Assembly (NCBI GenBank): GCA_964532875.1
Contig: CAZHIZ010000118.1
Coordinates: 1-10,515, forward strand
Source of the DNA: Caldithrix sp964532875
GTDB lineage: Bacteria; Calditrichota; Calditrichia; Calditrichales; Calditrichaceae
DNA length: 10,515 bases
Direction of reading: 5' to 3'
Shown here: in pieces, positions 1-7,182 of the stretch
How the letters are laid out: each line of letters begins with the position of its first letter
Position numbering within the stretch: position 1 is the stretch's first letter
Program-made: the position numbers and the translations under genes
The notes under the pieces: generated by a model
Databases searched by the model: none
The model's input: only the letters and a program-made list of their open reading frames with translations
What the model was told of the DNA's origin: nothing

Positions 1-1346
1 GAATAAATCATCGCCGGGAAAAACGGCTCGACACCAAACGGATATTGAACGCTGCCGTTTAGCGCATGGCCGTAGCCCCAAATTAAGAAGAACAAACCGA
101 TGGCAAAACTACCCGTCATTAAAATAAAAGCTACCCCCGCTCTCATTTTAAACGGGCGTAGATAGGCCCCCAAAATCGGCAAAAGCAATGGAGGAATAAA
201 GAGCGAACCTAAATTGTACCACAATTCCACGATGGAAGGCATGGTGTAGGCCATAATAACGGCAATAATCCCCGTAATAATCAAGCCGATCTTTACATAC
301 CCCGTGCTTTCTTTTTCCCTTCCCCGGCCCAAAAATTCATAAATAATATCCCGTCCGATACCCATTGCCGAAAGGAAGGTGTAGCTGTCTATGGTGGACA
401 TAATAGTGGCAAAAAGGCCGACAAAAAACAGACCGCGGGCTATGGGCGGTAAAAATCGATCGGCTATTGCCGGATAGGCCATTAACGGTTCGATGTGCGG
501 CAATAGCACGTAGGCATACAGTCCGCTTAAGAGGGTTAACATGTCGAAGGCAAACCAGAATAAAACGGAAATGACTATGCCTTTCCGCGCAATTTGGGCC
601 GTTCGTGCCGCCGCACAGCGTTGATTAAATCCCGGGTCAATAAAAGTCCAACTGGCAATAAAAAACCAAACCGTAATATTTTGCCAACTTAAATTCCCCT
701 TTAAAGATCGATGGGTGCTGTCTAATTTCTGGAATAAAGCAACCGGCGATAAAATGTGGACGAGAAAAATGAGTAAAAGTAAAAACCCGGCAAACATGAA
801 AATAAATTGTAATTTATCCGTTTGCACAACGGAACGGAAACCACCCCAATACACGTAAATCATGGAAAAAAACGCACTGCTTACAATGGCCGTTAATAAA
901 CTCGTGTGAAAAAAATAGCGCAATAATACGGCTAACATTAAAATGTACGGAGCCGGTGAGGTCATCAAGACGATAAAAACACCGCTCAACAAACCCACTT
1001 TTCGGCTGTAACGCCGGTACATTATGTCGGGAATGGAAACCGTGTCGGCCTGACGTATTTTGCCCGCCAAAAATAAGGCAAACAACAGGGCGAACAAATA
1101 ATAAGGCAGGCCCATCACCACCCAGGCCACAAGACCCGAGGTGTAAACGAATTCACCGATACCCAAAATGCCGCCGTACCAGGTGGAAACCAAGGTAGCC
1201 ACAAAGGCCGGTATGGTCAACGAACGTCCGCCCAACAAAAATTCATCTTCATCCGCCTGAGGGCGGGTGGCTTTAAATCCGATCCAAAATAATAGCAACA
1301 CATAAACAATAACCGGAATACTATCCAACAAAAGAGCTTTAGACAC
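1..1346 (-). CDS. Sodium:solute symporter (SSS family), probable thiamine transporter, 3' end cut by the window
   Basis: This is an inner-membrane Na+-coupled symporter of the SSS/SGLT family (LeuT fold). About 448 residues are visible, and the C-terminus runs off the window. Seen: repeated hydrophobic segments from residue 10 onward, the family signature GGFRSVVQTDKLQ at about 168-180, the DPGFNQRCAAAR stretch at about 237-248, and the helix ATIMSTIDSYTFLSA at about 313-327. The Ser317-Thr318 pair in that helix matches the Na2 sodium site of the family. I chose the GTG start at 1346: an in-frame stop lies seven codons upstream, AGGTGG precedes it at ribosome-binding distance, and no ATG fits. 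It overlaps the kinase gene by 8 bases, which implies translational coupling. Being last in a TPP-riboswitch operon makes thiamine (or a precursor) the likely substrate; this is inference. PanF-like symporters called ThiV have been proposed as thiamine transporters from the same kind of linkage. The family assignment is firm and the substrate is not. Confidence 0.88.
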   Translation of the reverse strand, partial: MSKALLLDSIPVIVYVLLLFWIGFKATRPQADEDEFLLGGRSLTIPAFVATLVSTWYGGILGIGEFVYTSGLVAWVVMGLPYYLFALLFALFLAGKIRQADTVSIPDIMYRRYSRKVGLLSGVFIVLMTSPAPYILMLAVLLRYFFHTSLLTAIVSSAFFSMIYVYWGGFRSVVQTDKLQFIFMFAGFLLLLIFLVHILSPVALFQKLDSTHRSLKGNLSWQNITVWFFIASWTFIDPGFNQRCAAARTAQIARKGIVISVLFWFAFDMLTLLSGLYAYVLLPHIEPLMAYPAIADRFLPPIARGLFFVGLFATIMSTIDSYTFLSAMGIGRDIIYEFLGRGREKESTGYVKIGLIITGIIAVIMAYTMPSIVELWYNLGSLFIPPLLLPILGAYLRPFKMRAGVAFILMTGSFAIGLFFLIWGYGHALNGSVQYPFGVEPFFPAMIY

Positions 1347-1968
1347 CGCGCTCCACCTCGTACAAACTCAATAAGCCGGCATCAAACGAAATGGTGCAGA
1401 CAGATGCTATGGCTACATTGCTAATCCCCACGAAAAACGGATCGAAATCGGCATGATCCAGCGGATATTGCGCTCCTTCGATGCTTAAATTTTTAACGGT
1501 TTGCCAGGCAATTAATGAGAAAATCGTTCCCCTGGGCCAACGGAAAGAATGCTTTCCGGGCGATAAAAAACGCATCCGTCCGTAGTTATCAATAACCTGT
1601 AAATCAATTTTTTGACTGATGCGAGACAAGAATAAAATATTGGCCAAAGCGTGGTCGCTGCGTTTTCCGGTGGCATTTAGCACAATCCAGCGTTCACCGT
1701 GCAGCGTTTCCGCCAATTTAAGGGCTTTTTCCAAATCCGTGGAATACTGATCGTCGATGCGAATAAGTTCGCTCTCGGGCAAAAGGCGTTCGTGCCCCAC
1801 GCGGATCGAATCCAGATCGCCGATGATGTAATGCGGCCGAATTCCGAGCTCCAGACAATAGTTGGCACCGCCGTCAGCCGCAATGATAATATCTTCTTTT
1901 TGCAATAAGTTTGTTATTCGCTCGGCTTGAAGCCCTTCACCGTTTAAAATAATAATAATTCTGCGCAT
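1339..1968 (-). CDS. thiN: Thiamine pyrophosphokinase
   Basis: This cytoplasmic enzyme transfers pyrophosphate from ATP to thiamine, giving TPP directly (EC 2.7.6.2). It has 209 residues, the usual size for the bacterial family. Family motifs appear in order: ADGGANY at 31-37, GDLDS at 50-54 (metal-binding aspartates), DDQYSTDLEKAL at 72-83, and GKRSDH at 101-106. The C-terminal thiamine-binding half follows, with GAQYPLDHADF near 165-175 and GISN at 181-184. The ATG start has a purine-rich AAAGGAAG upstream at good spacing. It begins 47 bases after the outer-membrane receptor stop and overlaps the symporter start by 8 bases, so the three genes look like one transcript under the TPP riboswitch. 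Receptor-kinase-transporter clusters of this type are known from Bacteroidota, usually with PnuT as the transporter. The product, TPP, is the ligand that represses the operon. Confidence 0.95.
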   Translation of the reverse strand: MRRIIIILNGEGLQAERITNLLQKEDIIIAADGGANYCLELGIRPHYIIGDLDSIRVGHERLLPESELIRIDDQYSTDLEKALKLAETLHGERWIVLNATGKRSDHALANILFLSRISQKIDLQVIDNYGRMRFLSPGKHSFRWPRGTIFSLIAWQTVKNLSIEGAQYPLDHADFDPFFVGISNVAIASVCTISFDAGLLSLYEVERGV

Positions 1969-2015
1969 TCTTTCTTCCTTTGAACGCCGGATTGACCCCG
2001 TCGAATTTACCTTAT

Positions 2016-4481
2016 TTAATAAACCACTTCCAGATTAACAAAATAGCTGCGCGGCGCACCAGGGAAAAATTCTTTTCCCTCACCGTGTGCCAAATAGGTT
2101 GTATTCAACAAATTCGATACGTGCAATTTAGCATTTATTTTAACATGGGCCAACCGCGCCAGTTGATAACGCAAGTCCAAATGAAACAACTGGAAGGCCT
2201 GCACTTTATGACGGGGGTTCTTAAAGTTGTCCGTGTAAAACGGGCCCTGATAATGCCAATTTAACGAAGCGTAAAGTTTGCGCCAGGAATAGGTTAAGCG
2301 GGCATTGGCCAGCACATCCGGGAAGCCGGCAATGGGATTACCGCTTAAATCGATGGCCTGACCGGACCAATCGTACACCGTGTACTTGATCAGACGATTT
2401 TTCCCGTAAGTCGCATTGGCCAGCAACTGCCAACGCGGCGCCATTTGCCACTGGCCGCTTATTTCAATACCCTGATGCAACGTACGCGGTGCATTTCCCG
2501 TTATGGGCTGACCGAAACGGTCCAGTTGCCCGCTTTTCACAATCTCATTGACGAAATCCATGTAATAATAATTGATATTCAAGCGCAAACGCGGAACGTG
2601 GTAGGCCCAACCGAGCTCGAAATCGGTCAGCGATTCGGGCTTGACCAGGGGCTTCTTAAAATTGTACGTGCCATCCGGATTTAACGCGAATTGCGGTTTA
2701 ACATACCCCCAGCTTTCGGGCGAGCTGGCTTCGGCCGCATCGTAAAAATTTTTCAGCCGCGGTTCCCGTTGCGTGAACGAGAGATTTACGTACGTGTCCA
2801 TTCTGGAATTGATCCGGTAGCTCAAGCCGGTTCTGGGATTCAAAAAATGATAGGGAACGCTGAAATCCGTGCCGATGTATTTTTCGTCGTACAAACGGTA
2901 CTTCTTATAGGCATACTGTAAATCGGACATTAAACTTAATTTAGGCCAAATTTGCGATGTCTGATGAAAATAAACGGAAGCGATATCTTTAGCACCTCGA
3001 TATTGATAATAGTGACGTCCGTGCTCACCCACAACCGCGGACGGCAGCCCGCTTCCTTTTTGTAATCTTCCCCAGTGCAACGAACGGTGCAGGCGTAATT
3101 CCGCTCCCAGAACAAGCTCGCCTATGCGCGATTTGTAAATAAATTGCGGTAACCATCCCACTTGATTATTGTCCACGTAAGCGCGTATTAAGGCATCCGA
3201 GGGAATGGAATCGACATTAAAGCCGTATTGCGGGGTTAAACGAAAATATTCCGGCGTGCCCCAGCTTCCGTCGTAATCGAAAAAGCCGTAGCCTTTGATG
3301 TAGAAAAAGGTATTGTTTAAGGTGACTTTTTTGTTCAAACGATATTCGTGCAACAGTTCCCAATGCGGCTGGTTAAAATTTTCGATTTCATCCTTGCGCC
3401 GTTCGGAAAAATAAACCGTTTTGCCGTCTTTGGCATAGTCCCACCAATTAAAATTCTTGCGTCTTAACGTAGGATTGTGGTTGTATTCTCTGGGAATGCC
3501 CGTGTAAGTCAGTGCGTCGGCAATCGGCCCGCCGTAAAATTGCAAACGCAAAGAACTGTGCGCCGTGTAATAGGCTAATCCCAAAAAATAACTTTTAAAA
3601 TCGATCCAGGCATTTTCCCGATAGCCGTCCGTTTGAATACGTGAAAAACGAGTGTAGAAAACAAACTTATTGAAAAACAAACCCGAATTGTAGGCCAGCG
3701 AATATTTGCGTGTATTAAACGAACCGTAACCGGCCGAAGCCTTTATTTGACGCTGCGGCGAAAAATAATTACTGATAATATTGATGGACCCCCCGATGGC
3801 CGCGGGTCCGTAAAAAGCATTTCCTGCACCGCGTTGCACCTGAATGTCCTGAACATTGCTTAAAAAATCGGGGAAATCCACCCAATACACATTGTGATCT
3901 TCGGGGTCGTTTTGCGGAATGCCGTTAATCATCACGGAAATGCGTCGCTGTCCGAAGCCGCGGATGCTTAAATAGCTGTAACCCAGTCCCGTGCCGCTTT
4001 CGGAATAAAATGTCGTGGAGGGCAATTCGGAAAGCAATTCGGGGATGTCCTGGATGGTGTGCCGGGCGCTTATTTCCCTCCGGCTCAAATTACTGAATGT
4101 AATCGGTGTAACCCGCCGGGTGGCCCGCGTAGCAACAATGTTAATCCGCGGCCCGGAAAGAATATTTTGATCCAGGGCAATCGTCAACGTGGTGTCTTGC
4201 CGTAAGGAGGTTAAGCGCACAATTTTTGAACTGTAGCCCATGTAGGTCACTTTAATCCGATACGCCCCCTCCGGCAACGGAGGCAATGTAAAATAGCCGT
4301 CCACATCGGTAGTAGCTCCGATGGTCGTCTGCAACACGGTAATATTGGCACCGGCCAGGCCTTCTTTACTGGTCCGATCCATTACATAGCCCGAAATGCG
4401 ATACAAGCGCCCGCCGGCCCACAGCGAAGCATTAAACAACAAAATCGACATCAATAGCGCGAAAAACCATTGGCGTACCAT
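2016..4481 (-). CDS. TonB-dependent outer-membrane receptor, probable thiamine uptake
   Basis: This is an outer-membrane beta-barrel receptor driven by TonB-ExbBD. The frame is open from an ATG at 4493, but I prefer the ATG at 4481 (821 residues): GAGGTG lies 4 bases before it, and starting there leaves a clean signal peptide (VRQ, a hydrophobic run, cleavage after ASLWA). Numbered from 4493: a carboxypeptidase-regulatory-like domain at about 31-110 (SGYVMDRTSKEGLAGANI, TDVDGYFTLPPLPEGAYRI), a possible TonB-box-like stretch INIVATR near 117-123, a plug domain at about 138-245 (LSIRGFGQRRISVMINGIP, VQRGAGNAFYGPAAIGGSINII), then a barrel of alternating aromatic strands ending in the aromatic terminus NLEVVY. 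It is the first gene after the TPP riboswitch and is followed by thiamine pyrophosphokinase and a symporter. Thiamine or a thiamine phosphate is therefore the likely cargo, by inference from the regulation and not from the receptor sequence. No break or frameshift was seen. Confidence 0.93.
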   Translation of the reverse strand: MVRQWFFALLMSILLFNASLWAGGRLYRISGYVMDRTSKEGLAGANITVLQTTIGATTDVDGYFTLPPLPEGAYRIKVTYMGYSSKIVRLTSLRQDTTLTIALDQNILSGPRINIVATRATRRVTPITFSNLSRREISARHTIQDIPELLSELPSTTFYSESGTGLGYSYLSIRGFGQRRISVMINGIPQNDPEDHNVYWVDFPDFLSNVQDIQVQRGAGNAFYGPAAIGGSINIISNYFSPQRQIKASAGYGSFNTRKYSLAYNSGLFFNKFVFYTRFSRIQTDGYRENAWIDFKSYFLGLAYYTAHSSLRLQFYGGPIADALTYTGIPREYNHNPTLRRKNFNWWDYAKDGKTVYFSERRKDEIENFNQPHWELLHEYRLNKKVTLNNTFFYIKGYGFFDYDGSWGTPEYFRLTPQYGFNVDSIPSDALIRAYVDNNQVGWLPQFIYKSRIGELVLGAELRLHRSLHWGRLQKGSGLPSAVVGEHGRHYYQYRGAKDIASVYFHQTSQIWPKLSLMSDLQYAYKKYRLYDEKYIGTDFSVPYHFLNPRTGLSYRINSRMDTYVNLSFTQREPRLKNFYDAAEASSPESWGYVKPQFALNPDGTYNFKKPLVKPESLTDFELGWAYHVPRLRLNINYYYMDFVNEIVKSGQLDRFGQPITGNAPRTLHQGIEISGQWQMAPRWQLLANATYGKNRLIKYTVYDWSGQAIDLSGNPIAGFPDVLANARLTYSWRKLYASLNWHYQGPFYTDNFKNPRHKVQAFQLFHLDLRYQLARLAHVKINAKLHVSNLLNTTYLAHGEGKEFFPGAPRSYFVNLEVVY

Positions 4482-4533
4482 AGTGCACCTCATTTTATTA
4501 CATTAAACATTTACGGTTTATGACTATTTTGCT

Positions 4534-4574
4534 AAAAAAAAAGCCATCCCCCACAGTTTCAGCAGGAAATGGCT
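4534..4574 (-). terminator. Intrinsic terminator of the TPP riboswitch expression platform
   Basis: Read on the minus strand, AGCCATTTCC pairs over ten positions (two of them G-U) with GGGGATGGCT. The loop is about 14 bases, and nine T follow directly. It lies between the aptamer and the receptor start, so termination here removes the entire thiamine operon. Its 5' arm contains TTTCCTGC, which can instead pair with the 3' edge of the aptamer. Confidence 0.88.
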
Positions 4575-4597
4575 AAAATATTTAACCCGTTTCCTGC
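4562..4597 (-). promoter_or_regulatory. Predicted antiterminator helix of the TPP riboswitch
   Basis: GCAGGAAA at the 3' edge of the aptamer (4590-4597) is an exact inverted match to TTTCCTGC (4562-4569) in the 5' arm of the terminator, with 20 bases between them. Pairing these two would undo both the closing region of the aptamer and the terminator. With TPP bound, the aptamer holds GCAGGAAA and the terminator forms; without TPP, the 8-bp antiterminator forms and transcription continues. The repeat is seen directly; the switching is inferred from known TPP riboswitches. Confidence 0.7.
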
Positions 4598-4667
4598 GCC
4601 GGTATTATCCGGATCAGGTTCAAGGGGTATATTCTCAGCCCCGAATGCGGTTGGAGCACCCCCACGG
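4586..4667 (-). promoter_or_regulatory. TPP riboswitch aptamer (THI box)
   Basis: The minus strand carries the conserved THI-box elements in order: GGGGGTGC, then GGGGCTGAGA with the pyrimidine-sensing CTGAGA bulge, ACCCCTTGAACCTGAT, and CCGGATAATACCGGCGCAGG. The CCGG/CCGG pairing flanking ATAATA forms the pyrophosphate-side stem, with the usual GGATAAT internal loop. The closing stem is short (CCGT with ACGG). The element reads in the same direction as the receptor-kinase-symporter genes and is followed by a terminator, so control is by transcription termination in cis. No strong promoter was found just upstream. A CATAAT at 4670-4675 resembles a -10 box, but a start from it would fall inside the closing stem and it has no good -35, so the transcript may begin further up, in or before the coiled-coil gene. 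Confidence 0.97.
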
Positions 4668-4689
4668 AAATTATGTTAAATCGTACGTT

Positions 4690-5181
4690 TTACTTGTCTT
4701 TTTTGGTTGTCCGTGTCCTTCGTTTCTTTGCTTTGCTGGCCTGCGCCTTGGCCGACTCTCTAATTTTTTTAATCTCGTCCAGGCGCGATTCGATTTCTTT
4801 TTCGATTTGGCGAATTTCCTCCTGCACCTTTTGTTTGGGTTCTTCTTCTTTTTCCGGCGCACTTTTGGAAAGATGCTGCTCCAATTCGTTCTGCGTTAAT
4901 TGAATGGCATTTTGCACGTTCTTCAAATCATCCAAAATCACGCGCAAAGTTTCATGTTTCTTTAAGGCGGCATAATCATTGGCAATTAAAAAAGGAAAAA
5001 CCGTTCGGCCCAACAGCTCGAACTTTTTGCGTTCGCTTAATTTCAACTGGTGCAATTCAAACTTCAGACGGGCGGTCTTGCCGTAGTCTTCGGCCATTTC
5101 TTTTAAACCCTGCGCATTGGCGCGGGCATTTTCCAAACTTTCTTCAATCGCTTTACGAATCTTCACTAAAATATCGGCCAT
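4690..5181 (-). CDS. Small coiled-coil protein with basic C-terminal tail, function unknown
   Basis: This 163-residue cytoplasmic protein has no signal peptide or membrane segment, and I do not recognise the family. Residues 1-60 look amphipathic and helical (ARANAQGLKEMAEDYGKTAR, then LHQLKLSERKKFELLGRTVF). Residues 65-110 are mixed. Residues 108-150 are rich in Glu, Lys and Gln with heptad-like spacing (EEIRQIEKEIESRLDEIKKI), suggesting a coiled coil. The last 18 residues (KAKKRRTRTTKKDK at the end) are strongly basic, like the tails of histone-H1-like proteins, and could bind nucleic acid or simply be disordered. The ATG start has GAGGG five bases upstream. The gene is divergent from the response regulator and ends about 20 bases before the TPP riboswitch, with no terminator of its own in between. 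Nothing links it functionally to thiamine. A real gene is likely because of its clear start, sensible composition and good packing between neighbours. Confidence 0.75.
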   Translation of the reverse strand: MADILVKIRKAIEESLENARANAQGLKEMAEDYGKTARLKFELHQLKLSERKKFELLGRTVFPFLIANDYAALKKHETLRVILDDLKNVQNAIQLTQNELEQHLSKSAPEKEEEPKQKVQEEIRQIEKEIESRLDEIKKIRESAKAQASKAKKRRTRTTKKDK

Positions 5182-5311
5182 TTCGCCCTCGTCTGTTGAT
5201 GTATTTCCGTGACAAAAATGATAAATTTTTTAGGAAAAATCAAATCTTTTGAATCGCAAAAAAATTATTCATAACTTTTAGTGATCACACTCAATGCAAG
5301 GAGCCTAAAAA
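5182..5311. promoter_or_regulatory. AT-rich divergent intergenic region, promoters expected for both directions
   Basis: This 130-base gap separates the starts of the coiled-coil gene (minus) and the response regulator (plus), so promoters for both should lie here. It is clearly more AT-rich than its surroundings. On the plus strand, TTTG at 5248-5251 is followed after 20 bases by TAACTTTT at 5272-5279. This is one mismatch from the Bacteroidota-type pattern TTTG-N19-21-TAnnTTTG. Sigma-70-like matches are weak (TTGAAT with CATAAC, spaced only 15). For the minus strand I see no convincing pair. AAGGAG at 5298-5303 is the ribosome-binding site of the regulator gene. The promoter assignment is tentative. 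Confidence 0.35.
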
Positions 5312-7093
5312 ATGGCCGACCATCGAACCGTTTTAGCCGTTGATGACGAAGAATCCATTTTGCTTTCTTTACAACGTATTCTTGAGCTTTCCGGCGATTT
5401 TGAGGTGATCACGGCCTCCAGTGCCAACGAAGCCTGGCAAATCATTACCAAACAACTGCCGGACCTGGTCTTGCTGGATATCGCCATGCCGGGAACAGAC
5501 GGCATTGAATTCTGCAAAATGATTCGCAGCAATGAATTGACACGCAATTTACCGGTCATCTTTTTAACGGCCAAAAGCGATCGCTTAATCGAAGGGTTTA
5601 AAGCGGGCGGCGATGACTTCATCGTCAAACCATTCAACTTTGATGAAGTTATTGTAAAAATAGAAGCGCTTTTCCGGCGCATGCGCAACCTGCGGGAACT
5701 GGCCACGCAAATACGCGGCAATTTGGCCGAATATTCTCTGGACGATTTATTGCAAATGTGCCACGACAAAAGTATTACGGGCTCCATCGTTTTTTACAAC
5801 GGCCAAAACGAAACAGCCACCGTTTCCGTGGAAAAAGGCGAACTCAAAGAAATCCGTTACAAAAACCTGTCCGAAGCCCGCGCCCTGGATGCCATTCGCC
5901 TGTGGGATGAGGGCATGTTCGTCATTCGTCCCACCGATTTCCGTTTTAAATTGGAATTGATGAAGAAAAAGGTGCCTTCTGCCGTACGGCCCGAATTTAA
6001 CGATTCCATTCAAATCGGCGAGCAAATTTGGTGGACCGGACATCGGGACATGGAAAACCGCGTGCAGGTCAATACCTATTTACGCAAATTCGAACACGAA
6101 GAACAGCGTATTAATTTAGCAATCGATGCCGGGCCCAGCGAATATTTTGCGTCCATCAAATCCAAAACAGAAAACCTGATCGGCACCTTAAAAAATCTGC
6201 AGATTTTGGTGCTGACCAATCCGGAAACTGAGTGGAACCGCAACTGGCAGAAATTTCAAGAATTCAATGATCGCCTGATTTTTGTCACCAACCGCGAGCA
6301 CTTAAAACGTTTCATTCCCTTCGGCATTAATGTGCGCCATGTAAAACTAATCGATTCACTGAAAAATAATCGGCTAAAATTGGTAACCGGCCATCGCCTG
6401 CAATTTATTAACATCCCTTTCTGCCCCGAGCCCGGCTCTTTTATGATGTACGATCCGCAAACACGCATTTTATTCTCCGGTCTCATGTTCGGTTCCAATC
6501 TGGAAGCCGGACAATACAATCGTCTGTTCGCTTTGGAATCGGATTGGGATGCTGTTCGGCAATATCATCAGGAGCGCTTTGCCACGGGAAAATGTTTGCA
6601 ATACGCCATCGAGGCGGTGAACAAACTTGAGCCGAAACCCATCATGATCGCTCCGCAATTCGGTTTGGTCTGGCGGGAAACGGTCATTCAACGTTTCTTC
6701 CAGCGTTTGCGTTATTTGAATACCGGTCTCGATCTGCAAATGAATCGCCTGCCCTACGACGAAGTTCTCAAGATAATTCAAGCCGGCAATCAACTGTTGC
6801 AGGAAGCCGCCAAACTGATTCCCGCCTCCCAAATGGAATCGAAAATTGAAAACGACGCCCTGCTGATGGCCCATTGCGTTTTTAAGGAAAACCGCATCGT
6901 GAAAATCGTCGGGCTGCCGCAGCTTTGCCTGTCCCGCCTTATTTCCACCTTAATCAGCGGCGAAGATGTGGCGATTATGAAACAAATCCAACTTTTTGCC
7001 CGCGGAGCCGCACGCGCTTTTCAAGTGGAAAATTATCTGGAAAAATCTTCGGAACCTCTCTCCGAAAACGATTTGTTCGGCGAAGAATCGTGA
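5312..7093 (+). CDS. Response regulator: receiver + PATAN (DUF4388) + degenerate ODP-type diiron domain
   Basis: This 593-residue cytoplasmic signalling protein has no DNA-binding domain I can recognise. Residues 5-125 are a complete receiver domain: acidic Asp11-Asp12, phospho-acceptor Asp56 in LLDIAMPG, Thr86 and Lys106 (IVKP). Residues about 134-210 match the PATAN/DUF4388 pattern (IRGNLAEYSLDDLLQM, ITGSIVFYNG, EARALDAIRLWDEGMFVI), often found in gliding, chemotaxis and GTPase-linked signalling. Residues about 234-455 follow the layout of ODP/flavodiiron metallo-beta-lactamase domains (IGEQIWWTGHR, INLAIDAGP, FINIPFCPEPGSFMMY, RILFSGLMFGS, MIAPQFGLVW). The metal ligands are nearly all replaced: Asn303, Trp308, Pro372, Leu391 and Phe450 stand where His or Asp are expected; Glu305 is kept and Glu307 replaces Asp. 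It is therefore unlikely to bind a diiron site. Residues 456-593 are a helical-looking tail I cannot assign. AAGGAG stands 8 bases before the ATG. The partner histidine kinase is not in the window. Confidence 0.9.
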   Translation: MADHRTVLAVDDEESILLSLQRILELSGDFEVITASSANEAWQIITKQLPDLVLLDIAMPGTDGIEFCKMIRSNELTRNLPVIFLTAKSDRLIEGFKAGGDDFIVKPFNFDEVIVKIEALFRRMRNLRELATQIRGNLAEYSLDDLLQMCHDKSITGSIVFYNGQNETATVSVEKGELKEIRYKNLSEARALDAIRLWDEGMFVIRPTDFRFKLELMKKKVPSAVRPEFNDSIQIGEQIWWTGHRDMENRVQVNTYLRKFEHEEQRINLAIDAGPSEYFASIKSKTENLIGTLKNLQILVLTNPETEWNRNWQKFQEFNDRLIFVTNREHLKRFIPFGINVRHVKLIDSLKNNRLKLVTGHRLQFINIPFCPEPGSFMMYDPQTRILFSGLMFGSNLEAGQYNRLFALESDWDAVRQYHQERFATGKCLQYAIEAVNKLEPKPIMIAPQFGLVWRETVIQRFFQRLRYLNTGLDLQMNRLPYDEVLKIIQAGNQLLQEAAKLIPASQMESKIENDALLMAHCVFKENRIVKIVGLPQLCLSRLISTLISGEDVAIMKQIQLFARGAARAFQVENYLEKSSEPLSENDLFGEES

Positions 7094-7182
7094 GCTGCTT
7101 TCGGCTATGTTTTTTAGCGATCAAAAAGGCGTGCATTTTGGCCCTATCCTAACCTGGCAAAACCAGAACCAAAAAGTTTACC

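Noticed and set aside
1677..1908. Open frames on both strands inside the thiamine pyrophosphokinase gene
   Set aside because: They overlap a gene with all family motifs intact, and their translations show no recognisable domain; they are shadow frames.
4482..4493. Upstream ATG giving a receptor four residues longer
   Set aside because: The ribosome-binding GAGGTG lies within this stretch and is correctly spaced only for the ATG at 4481; the signal peptide is also more typical from there.
4645..4903. Plus-strand frames of 76-84 codons across the riboswitch and the 3' end of the coiled-coil gene
   Set aside because: Their Phe/Leu/Ser-rich translations are the reverse complement of the Lys/Glu-rich coiled-coil gene, and one would have to start inside the riboswitch aptamer.
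5305..5787. 160-codon minus-strand frame opposite the receiver domain
   Set aside because: The plus-strand receiver domain has every catalytic residue and a good ribosome-binding site; the antisense translation is Ser/Arg-rich with no domain.
7154..7166. CTGG-CAAAA-CCAG inverted repeat as a terminator after the response regulator
   Set aside because: It has only four base pairs and no T run follows on the plus strand; not enough for an intrinsic terminator.
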